Source of the DNA: Oasisia sp. SBJ-2009
Taxonomy: Eukaryota > Annelida > Polychaeta > Sabellida > Siboglinidae
Assembly: GCA_964017155.1 (NCBI GenBank)
Contig: OZ024861.1
Location: forward strand, 20,902,713-20,966,712
Reading direction: 5' to 3'
Length of the DNA: 64,000 nt
A model generated the notes under the pieces. The model saw nothing but the letters and a program-made list of their open reading frames with translations. It did no database searches and was not told the origin of the DNA. Positions 1 to 11,431 of the stretch are shown here, piece after piece. The translations under genes and the position numbers were made by a program. Position 1 is the first letter of the stretch; the number at the start of each line of letters is the position of its first letter.

Positions 1-1078
1 TGTGTGTGTGTGTGCGTGTGTTGGCGCGTGTGTGAGCGCGGGTGGGTGCGTGCGTGGGTGCGGATGTGTGGGTGCGTGTGTGTGGGTGCATGTGTGTGAA
101 TGCGTGTGTTATTACGTGTGTGGGTGAGTGTGTGGATTGGTGTGTGGGTGCGTGTGTATGCGTGCGTGCGTGGGCACATGTCTGTGTGGGTGAGTGCGCC
201 TGTGTGTCTGTGCGTGTGTGGTTTCGTGTAAGTGTGTGCGTGTGCGTGTGTGCGTGTGTGTGTGTGCGTGTGTTGGCGCGAGTGTGTGCGCGTGTGGGTG
301 CATATGTGGTGCGTGTTTGTGGGTGCGTGCGTGTATGTGGGTGCGATTTGTGTGTGAGTGGGTGTGTGTGCGTGCGTGTGTGGGTACATGTGGGTGTGGG
401 TGCATGCGTGTGTGTGTGTGTGTGTCCGTGCGTTCGTGTATTTGTATGTATGCTTGTTTGGATTCGTGTGTGGGTGCGTGTGTGTGTTTGATTCGGCGCA
501 TGTCTCTGAAGGTGCGTGCGTGTGTGTGAGTATGAGTGGGTGCGTATGTGTGGGTGCATGTGTTTCTGTTTGTCGAAGCATATGTTGGTGCATGTGTGGA
601 TTCGTGTGTGGTTTCGTGTGTGTGGGTGCGTGTGTGTATGTGTGCGTGTGGGCGCGTGTGTGAGTCCGTGTGTCGCTGCGTGTGTGGGTGCGTGTGTGGA
701 TTCGTGTGTTGGTGTGTGCTTGGGTGCCTGTTTGTGGGTGCGTGTGTGGAGCATGTTTATGTACGTGTTCGTGTGTTGTCGCGTGTGTGTGCGTGTGTGG
801 TGCGTGTGTGGGTACGAGTGTGGGTGCGTGTGTGGGTGCGTGTGTGGGTGCGTGTGTGGGTACGTGTGTGGGTACGTGTGAGAGTTGGTGCGTTTGTGTG
901 TGTGTGGGTGCGTGTGTGTGTGTGCGTGGGTTGGAGCGTGTGTGGGCGTATGTGGGTGCGTGTGTGGGTGGGTGCGTGTTTAGGTTGCGTGCTTGTGTGT
1001 ATTTGCGTGTGTGGCGCATGTATGGGGTTGCGTGTGTGGTGCATGTGTGTGTATGTGTGCGTGCGTGTGTGTGGATGA
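1..1078 (+). repeat. ~1.08-kb direct duplication within GT array, copy 1
   Basis: Matches 2690-3766 at a constant offset of 2689 bases with only scattered substitutions and a 2-base indel near 920. Shared landmarks include the GATTCGGCGCATGTCTCTGA stretch (490-509 and 3179-3198) and the TGTCGAAGCATATGTTGG stretch (570-587 and 3259-3276). Copy 1 is cut by the window edge and may be longer. The similarity ends near 1078, where copy 1 goes on as GGGTGCATGTGCGGG and copy 2 as TGTGCGTGTGTTGG. Confidence 0.9.
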
Positions 1079-1136
1079 GTGGGTGCATGTGCGGGTACAT
1101 CTGAGTGTGGGTGTTTTTGTTAGTGTGTATGTATGT

Positions 1137-1188
<52 letters not shown>

Positions 1189-2381
1189 ATTGGCGCGTGT
1201 GTGGGCGTATGTGCGTGCATGTGTGGGTGGGTGCGTGTGGGTGCGTGAGTGTGTGGATACGTGTGTTGTGCGTGTTTGTAAGGGTACTTGTGTTGGCGCG
1301 TGTGTATGCGTGTGTGGGTGCATGTGTGGCTGCGTGAGTAGGTGCGTGGGTGCGTGTGTATGTGCTTGTGCTGCCGCGTGTGTGTGATTGTGGGGTGCGT
1401 GTGTGGGTGCGTGTGTGGGTGCGTTTGCGAGGGTACGTGTGTGGTGCATGTGCGTCTTTATGTGTGTGTGTGTTGGCGCGCATGTGTGCGTGTGTGGGTG
1501 CGTGTGAACGTGCGTGTGTTTGTGTGTGCTTGTGCTGGCGCGTTTGTTTGTGTGGGTGCGTGGGTGGGTGAGTGTGGGAGTGCGTGTGAAGGTGCGTGTG
1601 TGAGTGCGTATGTGTGTGCGTGCATGTGCGTGTGCGTGTGTCGGTGCTTGTGTGGATGCGTGTGTGGATTCGCGGGTGTGTGTGTGTGTGTGTGCTTGTA
1701 CTGGCTCGTGTGTGTGCGTGTGTCGGTGCGTGTGTGGGTGCGTGTGTGGATTCGTGTGTGGATGCGAGTGTGTGTGTGCGTGTGTGTGCGTGATTGTGCG
1801 CGTGTGGGCGCATGTGTTTATGTTGGTACGTGTGAGTTGGTGAATGTACGTGTGTGTGTTTGGGTGCATGTATGTGTGTGTGTTTGGGTGCGTGTATGTG
1901 TGTGTGTTTGGGTGCGAGTATGTGTGTGTGCGTGTATGTTGGGTGCGTGTATGTGTGTTGGCGCGTGTGTTTGCATGTGTGGGTGCCCGTGTGTCGGTGC
2001 GTGTGTGTGAGTGCATGTGTGTGTGTTCGTGCGTCGGTGCGTTTGTGGGTGCATGTGTGGATTCGTATGTGTGTGTGTGTGTGCGTGTGCGTGTGTGTGC
2101 GTGTGTTGGGACGTGTGTGTTCGCGTGTGGATGTGTGTGGTTGCGTATGTGTGGGTGCGTGTGTGTGGGTGCGTTTGTACGGGTGCGTGTGTCGTTCCTG
2201 TGTGCGTACTTTGGCGCGCGTGTGTGCGTGTGTGGGTGCGTGTATGGGGGCATGTGTATGGGTTCGGGTGTGTCTGTGCTGGCGCGTGCGTGTGGGTCCG
2301 TGTGGGTCCGTGTGTGGTTGTGTGCGTGTTTTAGCGTGCGTGGGTGCGTGTGTTGGTGGGTGTTTGTGTGTGTGTGTATGT

Positions 2382-2494
<113 letters not shown>

Positions 2495-2512
2495 TGTGTG
2501 TGTGTGTGCGCG

Positions 2513-2555
2513 CGTATGACAGAGAGAGAGTGTGCGAGAGAGACAGAGAAAGTGT
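2513..2555 (+). repeat. GA-rich tract after GCGCGTATGACAGAG
   Basis: A purine-rich GAGAGA tract follows the motif GCGCGTATGACAGAG directly after a TG run. The same module recurs at 4130-4193 in the same orientation and, as its reverse complement, near 23319-23357. It therefore marks a duplicated block of the satellite rather than a random microsatellite. Confidence 0.85.
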
Positions 2556-2689
2556 GTCGTGTGTGGGTGCGTGTGTGGGTGCGTTTATTGATTCGTGTAT
2601 GGGTGCGTGTGTGTGTGTGCATGTGTGTGTGTGTGCGTGTGTCGGTGGGTGTGTGGGTGCATGTGTGCATTCGTGTGTGCGTGAATGCC

Positions 2690-3766
2690 TGTGTGTGTGT
2701 GTGCGTGTGTTGGCGCGTGTGTGAGCGCGGGTGGGTGCGTGTGTGGGTGCGGATGTGTGGGTGCGTGTGTGTGGGTGCATGTGTGTGAATGCGTGTGTTA
2801 TTACGTGTGTGGGTGAGTGTGTGGATTGGTGTGTGGGTGCGTGTGTATGCGTGCGTGCGTGGGCACATGTATGTGTGGGTGAGTGCGCCTGTGTGTCTGT
2901 GCGTGTGTGGTTTCGTGTAAATGTGTGCGTGTGCGTGTGTGCGTGTGTGTGTGTGCGTGTGTTGGCGCGAGTGTGTGCGCGTGTGGGTGCATATGTGGTG
3001 CGTGTTTGTGGGTGCGTGCGTGTATGTGGGTGCGATTTGTGTGTGAGTGGGTGTGTGTGCGTGCGTGTGTGGGTACATGTGGGTGTGGGTGCATGCGTGT
3101 GTGTGTGTGTGTGTCCGTGCGTTCGTGTGTTTGTATGTATGCTTGTTTGGATTCGTTTGTGGGTGCGTATGTGTGTTTGATTCGGCGCATGTCTCTGAAG
3201 GGGCGTGCGTGTGTGTGAGTATGAGTGGGTGCGTATGTGTGGGTGCATGTGTTTCTGTTTGTCGAAGCATATGTTGGTGCATGTGTGGATTCGTGTGTGG
3301 TTTCGTGTGTGTGGGTGCGTGTGTGTATGTGTGCGTGTGGGCGCGTGTGTGAGTCCGTGTGTCGCTGCGTGTGTGGGTGCGTGTGTGGATTCGTGTGTTG
3401 GTGTGTGCTTGGGTGCCTGTTTGTGGGTGCGTGTGTGGAGCATGTTTGTGTACGTGTTCGTGTGTTGTCGCGTGTGTGTGCGTGTGTGGTGCGTGTGTGG
3501 GTACGAGTGTGGGTGCGTGTGTGGGTGCGTGTGTGGGTGCGTGTGTGGGAACGTGTGTGGGTACGTGTGAGAGTTGGTGCGTTTGTGTGTGTGTGGGTGC
3601 GTGTGTGTGTGCGTGGGTTGGAGCGTGTGTGGGCGTATGTGGGTGCGTGTGTGGGTGGGTGCGTGTTTAGGTTGCGTGCTTGTGTGTATTTGCGTGTGTG
3701 GCGCATGTATGGGGTTGCGTGTGTGGTGCATGTGTGTGTATGTGTGCGTGCGTGTGTGTGGATGAG
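2690..3766 (+). repeat. ~1.08-kb direct duplication within GT array, copy 2
   Basis: Partner of 1-1078. Differences are few, for example C to A near 2870, G to A near 2929 and G to T near 3156. The high similarity in an otherwise degenerate array points to recent segmental duplication or unequal exchange rather than independent slippage. Confidence 0.9.
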
Positions 3767-4091
3767 TGTGTGCGTGTGTTGGCTTGTGTTTATGTGTGTG
3801 GGTGCGTGTGTGGTTTGTATGTGTGATTGTTTGGGCGCGTGTTTGTAGGTGCGTGGGTGTGGGGGCGTGTTTGGGTGCGTTTGTACGGGTGCGTGTGTCG
3901 TTCATGTGTGTGTAGGTGTGCGTACTCTGGCGCGCGTGTGTGCTTGTTTGGGTGCGTGTATGGGTGCGTGTGTTTGGGTTCGTGTGTGAGTGTGCTGGCG
4001 CGTGCGTGTGGGCCCGTGTGTGGTTGCGCGTGTGAGTGCGTGTGTGAGTGCGTGTGTGTGTGCGTGTTTTGGCGTGTGTGTGCGTGTTTTG

Positions 4092-4129
<38 letters not shown>

Positions 4130-4132
<3 letters not shown>

Positions 4133-4135
4133 TAT

Positions 4136-4175
<40 letters not shown>

Positions 4176-4193
4176 GAGAGAGAGACAGAGAGA
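4130..4193 (+). repeat. GA-rich tract, second copy
   Basis: Same GCGCGTATGACAGAG lead-in as 2513-2555, but with a longer uninterrupted (GA)n run followed by GAATGAGCGAGAGAGAGACAG. It differs from the first copy mainly in repeat number. Confidence 0.85.
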
Positions 4194-4980
4194 CTGTGTG
4201 CGTGTGTCGGTGTGTGTGTGGGTGCGTGTGTTGATTCGTGTGTGGGTGCGTGTGTGTGGGTGCATGTGTGTGTGCGTGTGTTGGTGGATGTGTGGGTGCA
4301 TGTGTGGATTCGTGTGTGTGTGAGTGCGTGTTTGTGTGTGTGCGTGTGTTGGCGCGTGTGTGTGCGCGGGTGGGTGCGTGTGTAGGTGCGGGTGTGTGGG
4401 TGCGTGTGAGGGTGCATGTGTGTGAATGCGTGTGTTGCTACGTGTGTGGGTTAGTGTGTGGGTTGGTGTGTGGGTGAGTGTGTGTGCGTGCGTGTGTGGA
4501 TCCGTGTATGTGTGTGCGTGTGCGTGTGTGTGTGTTTGTGTGTGCGTGTGTTGGCGCGTGTGTGTGCGTGTGTGGGTGCATATGTGGGTGCGTGTATGTG
4601 GGTGCGTGTGTGAGAGTGCGTGTGTTGGTGTGTGTGTGGGTGCCGGTGTGGATTTGTGTGTGGGAGAGTGTGTGAGCGTGCGTGTGTGGGTACATGTGGG
4701 TGTGGATGCGTGCGTGTGTGTGCGTGCGTGTGTTTGTATGTGGGCTTATTTGGATTCGTGTGTGGGTGCGTGTGTGTGCTTGTGTGCATGTGTGCATGTG
4801 TGGGCGCGTGTGTGGGTGCGTGTGTGGGTGCATGTGTGGATTCGTGTGTGGGTGCCGGTGTGTGCGTGCGTGTGTGGGCACATGTCTGTGTTGGTGCTTG
4901 CGTGTGTGTGTGGTGCGTGTGTGTATGTGTGTATGTGTGCGTGTGTGGTTTCGTTTGAGGGTGCGTGTGTGTGCGTGTTT

Positions 4981-6803
4981 GTCCGTGGTGTAACGACAGC
5001 ATACGAGCAACTAAGTGTTTGATACGCCAGCTGGAACGAAGATGGAGAACAACTGGACTAGAATGTGACAGGCTGGCTTGCTGCCTTCAGCGTCAGCTTG
5101 TTGTGTCATCCATACACCATGCGAAATGGAAATACCACATGAGTCAAATCGCTGATGCACCTGGTGACCAGAAAAAGCTATTCAAGATTGTCGCCAAGCT
5201 CCTACACACCGATCATGACACTCCACTTCCGACATGTAACTCTTTCGATGCGCTTGTAGAGTAGTTTTCAGATTTTTTCTCAGAAAAAAATCTCGAAAAT
5301 CCGGTGTGAATTCACTCCAAGTGTTACCAACGTAGACATCTACACTGATGGTGAATCCCAAACATGGTTACTGAATGCATTTGAGCCAGCCACTGAAACT
5401 GAAATAGGAATACTGTTGAAGTCATCGCCGGTTAAATCATGTGAACTTGATCCCATACCAACATGGCTGTGTTGCCTTCTCACTTGAAGAGAGCACACGT
5501 ACGACCTATAATCAAGAAGCCAGGCCTAGATAAGGACATATTGAACAACTACAGACCTGTGTCCAATCTGCCATACTTGTCGAAGACAATAGAGCATGTT
5601 GTTGCCGCGAGACTGTCGGCTCACATATCTGAGTGTGATCTCTGCGTGCCCAACCAGTGTGCGTGCAAGCCAAACCACAGCAGCGTCGAGAAGGCCCTTG
5701 TCTGTGTTCAGAATGACATTCTGCGTGCAATGGACAACCAGAACATTGTCATCATGTTACTACTAGATTTGTCGGCTGCATTTGATACTGTGGACCACAA
5801 CGTCATGTTGCATAGGCTGACACATGATGTTGGAGTGGGCCAAACTGCACTTATGTGGTTTAAATCGTGTGACAGAATTCAAGCTGTCCACAGGTTCTAC
5901 GTCACCTGCTCGCCCCCTTACGTGTGGGGTTCCTCAAGGTTCGGTACTTGGTCCGCAGTTGTTTTCTATCTATGCAGCACCAGTATCGAATATCATTCGG
6001 AACAACAACTGGCTGTCGCACTTTTACGCTGACGACACGCAAATTTACATCACCGTGAAACCCCACCAGGAGGACATTGACGCGGCTGTTGAGACCATTG
6101 AACAATGTGTTGCAGAAATCAGGAGTTGGGTGAAGACAAACTCCTTGAAATTGAATGATTCGAAAACGGAAGTAATCGTATACGGTTCAGATGAACAGCT
6201 GAAAAAATTCACGCTGCAATCGTTACGTGTTGGTGACTGTGTGGTTAGGGTGCCTGACTCTGTTCGAAATCTCGGTGTGCAGTTTGATGCTGAGATGGCG
6301 ATGGAGTCCCACGTGACTGCTGTATGCAGGTCAGCCACATTCCACCTCCGCAACATCTCGAGGATCAAACGGTATCTGACAGCAGCTGCGACAGAGCAAA
6401 TTGTTCATGCATTTATCACAAGCAGACTGGATATTGGCAATGCACTGCTCTATCGACTGCCTCTGAAGCAAACGCAACGGCTTCAGAAACTGCAAAACTG
6501 CGCAGCCCGCTTGATCGACGGCGCTATGAGATATAGCCATGCTACACCATTGCTAAAGAAGCTACACTGGCTGCCGATAGCGGTGCGAGTTGAGTTCAAG
6601 ATCCTGCTACTCACTCACCGAGCACTGAATGGCCAAGCACCTGACTACATTGCACACTGTGTAAGCCGACGCCAGCCGGTTAGTTCGCTGCGCTACAGCG
6701 AACACAGTTTGTTGTGTGTGCCACGCACAAGGCGTCGCTGGGGTGACAGAGCTTTTATTATTTATTGACAAGAACATTCTGTACAGCGCTGTGAGCAACG
6801 AAC
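4981..6803 (+). mobile_element. L2/CR1-like non-LTR retrotransposon, 5'-truncated copy A
   Basis: The element starts abruptly after the GT array at GTCCGTGGTGTAACGACAGC, at the position encoding a Pro-Trp-Tyr-Asn-like start of the linker before the RT domain. Endonuclease and ORF1 are absent. Copies B (9316) and C (18256) begin at the same base with the same flanking array, so all three descend from one truncated insertion later duplicated with its flank. Copy A has lost ~70 bp near 5468 and ~95 bp near the 3' end (around 6755) relative to copy B, and ends at GTGAGCAACGAAC before the array resumes. Confidence 0.9.
4984..6768 (+). pseudogene. reverse transcriptase pseudogene (L2/CR1-like), copy A
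   Basis: Translates in pieces into an RT of the L2/CR1 group: linker (ERRWRTTG), finger region (NNYRPVSNLPYLSKTIEHVV), motif A LLDLSAAFDTVDH near 5763-5801, motif B GVPQGSVLGP near 5925-5950, and the catalytic FYADD near 6026-6040, followed by the thumb (RNLGVQFDAEM) and the C-terminal tail (RRRWGDRAF). A stop at 5263-5265, the deletion near 5468 and a small deletion near 5868 break it into at least three frames. It cannot make RT. The family copies its own RNA at a nicked target; this copy is a relic. Confidence 0.88.
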
Positions 6804-6839
6804 CGTGCGTGTGTGGGTGCGTGTAAGTGTGTGCGTGTG

Positions 6840-7045
6840 TGGTGCATATGTATATGTGTGTGTGTCTTTGCGTGTGTGTGTGTGTGGAGGGGGGTTGCTG
6901 TGTGTGGGTCCGCATGTGGGAGTGTGTGGGTTCATGTGTGTGCGTGTGGTTGCACGGTTGTGGGTGCGTGTGTGTGGGTGTGTGTTTATATGTGTGCGCG
7001 TGTGCGTGGGTGCGTGCGTATGTTGATTCTTTTGTGGTGCATGTG
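6840..7045 (+). repeat. ~200-bp block, copy 1 of a pair
   Basis: Bears distinctive landmarks in the GT array: GTGCATATGTATATGTGTG, GGGTCCGCATGTGGGAGTG, GTGGTTGCACGGTTGTG and GTATGTTGATTCTTTTGTGG. The same ordered landmarks occur at 7583-7790, about 744 bases downstream, and inverted in the CA array at about 21410-21625. Confidence 0.85.
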
Positions 7046-7582
7046 TGCGTGTGGGCGCATGTGTGTGTGGGTGCGTGCGAGTGTGTGCGTGGGTGTGTGT
7101 GTGTGTGTGTGCGTGTGTTGGCGCGTGTGTGTGCGCGGGTGGGTCCGTGTGTGGGTGCAGGTGTGAGGGTGCGTGTGTGTGGGTGCATGTTTGTGAATGC
7201 GTGTGTTGTTACGCGTGTGTGGATTGGTGTGTGGGTGCGTGTGTATGTGGGTGCGTTTGTAGTGCACATGTATATGTGTGCGAGTCTTTGCGTGTGTGTG
7301 TCCGTGTGGGTGCGTGTGTGGATGCGTGTGGGTGCGTGTGTGTGAGTGCATGTGTCTGTGTTCGTGTGTGGGTGCGTGTGTGGGTTCGTGTGTGGATTCA
7401 TGTGTGGGTGCGTGTGTGTGTGCGTGTGGGTGTGCGTGTGTGGTGCATGTGTGTGTATGTGTGTGTGTGTGTGTGTGTTGTCGCGTGTGTGTGCGTGTGA
7501 GGGTGCGCATGTGGGTGCGTGTGTGTGGGTGCGTGTGTGGATGCGTCCGTGCGTGTGTGGGTGCGTGTAAGTGGGTGCGTGT

Positions 7583-7790
7583 GTGGTGCATATGTATATG
7601 TGTGTGTGTGTGTCTTTGCGTGTGTGTGTGTGGGGATTGCTGTGTGTGGGTCCGCATGTGGGAGTGTGTGGGTTCATGTGTGTGCGTGTGGTTGCACGGT
7701 TGTGTGTGCGTGTGTGTGGGTGTGTGTTTATATGTGTGCGCGTGTGCGTGGGTGCGTGCGTATGTTGATTCTTTTGTGGTGCATTTATGG
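7583..7790 (+). repeat. ~200-bp block, copy 2 of a pair
   Basis: Direct partner of 6840-7045, with minor indels such as a shorter G-run after the TCTTTGCGTG motif. The inverted relative at about 21410-21625 shows the block existed before the orientation change at 20036. Confidence 0.85.
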
Positions 7791-8913
7791 ATATGTGTGC
7801 GTGTGCTTGCGCGTGTGTGTGTGCGTATGTGGTTATGTGTGGGTGCGCGTGTGGGTGCGTGTGTTGGTGTGTGTGGGTGCATATGTTTGTGTGTGTGTGT
7901 GCATGTATGCTTGTGTGGACGCGCGTGTGTGGGTGTATGTGTGTGTGCCTATGTTGGTGCGTGTATGGGTGCGTGTGTGTATGTGTGCGTGTGGGCGCAT
8001 GTGTGTGTGGGTGCGTGCGAGTGTGTGCGTGGGTGGGTGTGTGGTGTTTGTGTCTATGTGTGCATGTGTGGGGCGCGTGTGTGGGTCCGTGTTTCGGTGC
8101 ATACTTGGGTGCGTGTTTGTGGGTGCGTGTGTGGAGCATGGGTGTGTATGTATGCGTGTGTTGTCGCGTGTGTGTGCGTGTGTGGGTGCGTGTGTGGGTG
8201 CGTGTGTGGGTACTTGTGAGTGTTGGGGCTTTTGTGTGTGTGGGTTCGTGTGTGTGTGTTTGTGCGTGTGTTTGAGAGTGTGTGGGCGTATGTGGTTGCG
8301 TGTGTGGGTAGGTACCTGCGTGTGGGTGCGTGCGTGTGCATATATGTGTGTGTGGCGCATGTGTGTGTGTATGTGTGCGTGTGTGGGTGCATGTGTTTGC
8401 TTCTGTTTGTGTGTGTGGGTGCTTGTGTGGTGCGTGTTGGTATATGTGCGTGTGTGTGGGTACGTGGGTGTGGGTGCGTGTTTGGGTGCGTGTGTATGGG
8501 TGCGTGTGTCGTTCATGTGTGTGTATGTGTGCGTATCTTGGCGGGCGTGTGTGCGTGTGTGGGTGCGCGTATGGGTGCGTTTGTATGGGTTCGTGTGTGA
8601 GTGTGCTGGCGCGTGCGTGTGGGTCCGTGTGTGGGTACGCGTGTGAGTGCGTGTGTCGGTGCGTGTGTGTGTGCGTGCGTGTGTGTATGTGTGCGTGTGT
8701 GTGCGTTTTTTGGCGCGTGTGGGTGGTGGGTGTGTGGGTGCGTGTGTACGTGCGTGTGTTTGTGTGTGCTTGAGCTGGCGCGTTTGTTTGTGTGGGTGCG
8801 TGGGTGGGTGAATGTGTGAGTGCGTGTGAAGGTGCGTGTGTGGGTGCGTGTGTGGGTGGGTGCAAGTGCGTGTGCGTGTGTCGGTGCTTCTGTGGGTGCT
8901 TGTGTGGATTCGC

Positions 8914-8957
<44 letters not shown>

Positions 8958-9315
8958 GCGTGTATGTGTGTGCTTGTTTTGGCTCGTGTGTGTGCGTGTG
9001 TGGGTGAGTGTGAGTGGATGCGTGTGTGTGGGTGCTCGTGTATGTGCGTGTGTCGGTGTGTGTGTGGGTGCGTGTGTGGATTCGTGTGTGGATGCGAGTG
9101 TGTGGGTGCGTGTGTGTGCGTGTGTGTGCGTGTGTGGGCGCATGTGTGTATGTTGGTACGTGTGATTTGGTGCAGATATTTGTGTGTGTTTGGGTGCGTG
9201 TATGTGTGTGTGCGTGAGTTGGCGCGTGTGTTTGCATGTGTGGGTGCCTGTGTGTAGGTGCGTGTGTGTGAGTGCATGTGTGTGTTCGTGTGTGGGTGCG
9301 TGTGTGTGCGTGTTT

Positions 9316-11341
9316 GTCCGCGGTATAACGACAGCATACGAGCAACCAAGTGTTTGATACGCCAGCTGGAACGAAGATGGAGAACAACTGGACTAGAATG
9401 TGAGAGGCTGGCTTACTGTCTTCAGCGGCAGCTTGTTGTGTCATCCATACACCGTGCGAAATTGAAATACCACATGTGTCAAATCGCTGATGTATCTGGT
9501 GACCAGAAAAAGCTATGCAAGATTGTCGCCAAGCTCGTACACACCGATCATGACACTCCACTTCTGACATGTGACTCATTCGATGCGCTTGTAGAGCAGT
9601 TTTCAGATTTTTTCTCTGAAAACATCTCGAAAATCCGGTGTGAATTCACTCCCAGTGTTAGCAACGTAGACATCTACACTGATGGTAAATCCCAAACATG
9701 CTTACTGAATGCATTTGAGCCAGCCACTGAAACTGAAATCGGAATACTGTTGAAGTCATCGCCGGGTAAATCATGTGAACTTGATCCCATACCAACATGG
9801 CTGCTTTAGAGACTGTGCGCCCGATATTATACCTGTTCTCACCACCATTGCTAACATGTCTCTGAGAACAGGAGTAATGCCTTCTCACTTGAAGAGAGCA
9901 CACTTACGACCTATAATCAAGAAACCAGGCCTAGATAAGGACATAGTGAACAACTACAGATTTGTGTCCAATCTGCCATACTTGTCGAAGACAATAGAGC
10001 GTGTTGTTGCCGCGAGACTGTCGGCTCACACATCTGAGTGTGATCTCTGCGTGCCCAACCAGTCTGCGTACAAGCCAAACCACAGCGTCGAGACGGCCCT
10101 TGTTTGTGTTCAGAATGACATCCTGCGTGCACTGGACCACCTGAACATTGTCATCATGTTACTACTGGATTTGTCGGCTGCATTTGATACTGTGGACCAC
10201 AATGTCACGTTGCATAGACTGACACATGATGTTGGAGTGGGCCAAACTGCACTTAAGTGGTTTAAATCATATATGAGTGACAGAATTCAAGCTGTCCACA
10301 TTAATGGTTCTACGTCACCTGCTCGCCCCCTTACGTGTGGGGTTCCTCAAGGTTCGGTACTTGGTCCGCAGTTGTTTTCTATCTATGCAGCACCAGTATC
10401 GAAAATCATTCGGAACAACAACTTGCTGTCGCATTTTTAAGATGACGACACGCAAATTTACATCACAATGAAACCCCACCAGGAGGGCATTGACGCGGCT
10501 GTTGAGACTATTGAACAATGTGTTGCAGAAATCAGGAGTTGGATGAAGACAAACTCCTTGAAATTGAATGATTCGAAAACGGAAGTAATCGTATACGGTT
10601 CAGCTCAACAGCTGAAAAAATTCACGCTGCAATCGTTACGTGTTGGTGACTGTGTGGTTAGGGTGACTGACTCTGTTCGAAATCTCGGTGTGCAGTTTGA
10701 TGCTGAGATGACGATGGATTCCCACGTGACTGCTGTATGCAGGCCAGCCATATTCCACCTCCGCAACATCTCGAGGATCAAACGGTATCTGACAGCAGCA
10801 GCGACAGAGCAAATTGTTCATGCACAAGTAGACTGGATATTGGCAATGCACTGCTCTATCGACTGCCTCTGAAGCTAACGCAACGGCTTCAGAAACTACA
10901 AAACTGGAGAGCCCGCTTGATTGACGGCGCTATGAGATATAGCCATGCTACACCATTGCTAAATAAGTTACACTGGCTGCCGATAGCGGTGCGAGTTGAG
11001 TTCAAGATCCTGCTACTCACTCACGGAGCACTGAATGGCCAAGCACCTGACTACATTGCACACTGTGTAAGCCGACGCCAGCCGGTTAGGTCGCTGCGCT
11101 ACAGCGAACACAGTTTATTGTGTGTGCCAAGCACAAGGCGTCGCTGGGGTGACAGAGCTTTCAGCGTGGCAGCCCCAAGTCTATGGAATGCACTACCGCA
11201 TCATCTGACATTGCCACCTATGTCCACTGCTACGTTTAAAGTAAAATTTAAGACTTATTTATTTACAAGAACATTCTGTACAGCGCTGTGAGCAACGAAC
11301 TTTGGAACAGCGCTATAGAAATGCGACGATTATGATTATTA
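9316..11341 (+). mobile_element. L2/CR1-like non-LTR retrotransposon, 5'-truncated copy B
   Basis: Longest of the three related copies. It has the same 5' junction as copies A and C and runs to a natural-looking 3' end: a short UTR containing AGCGCTATAGAAATGCG, then a degenerate ATTATGATTATTAT tail, a form typical of L2-like elements, before the GT array resumes. It serves as the local reference for deletions in A and C. Confidence 0.92.
9319..11291 (+). pseudogene. reverse transcriptase pseudogene (L2/CR1-like), copy B
   Basis: Frame 1 (to about 9809) encodes the linker and start of RT. An extra T near 9808 shifts the frame, and a second frame (9775-10440) holds the finger region, motif A LLLDLSAAFDTVDH and motif B GVPQGSVLGP. 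At about 10432-10446 the expected SHFYADDTQ is mutated to SHF-stop-DDDTQ, so the catalytic YADD box and the frame are both lost. The thumb follows at 10468-10872. After another shift, 10737-11291 encodes the C-terminal tail ending in FKVKFKTYLFTRTF, the usual end of L2/CR1 ORF2 proteins. Inactive. Confidence 0.9.
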
Positions 11342-11398
11342 TGTGTGGGCGATTGTCTGTCTGGGTGCGTGTGTGGGTGCGTGCGTGCGTGCGTGTGT

Positions 11399-11431
<33 letters not shown>

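Larger units (their letters stand above)
6804..9315 (+). repeat. GT-rich satellite array, segment 2
   Basis: Continuation of the ~12-bp GT-rich array between L2-like copies A and B. It contains a duplicated ~200-bp block (about 6840-7045 and 7583-7790) and no gene. The very long open frame on the minus strand across this stretch is His/Thr-rich repeat translation fused to an antisense retrotransposon frame. Confidence 0.92.

Noticed and set aside
6607..9579. A very long minus-strand open frame (about 990 residues), and similar frames of several hundred residues across the GT/CA arrays
   Set aside because: They consist of His/Thr/Pro or Cys/Val repeats dictated by the GT-rich unit, run through retrotransposon antisense sequence, and occur on both strands and in several frames at once. 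No domain, start context or codon bias supports a gene.
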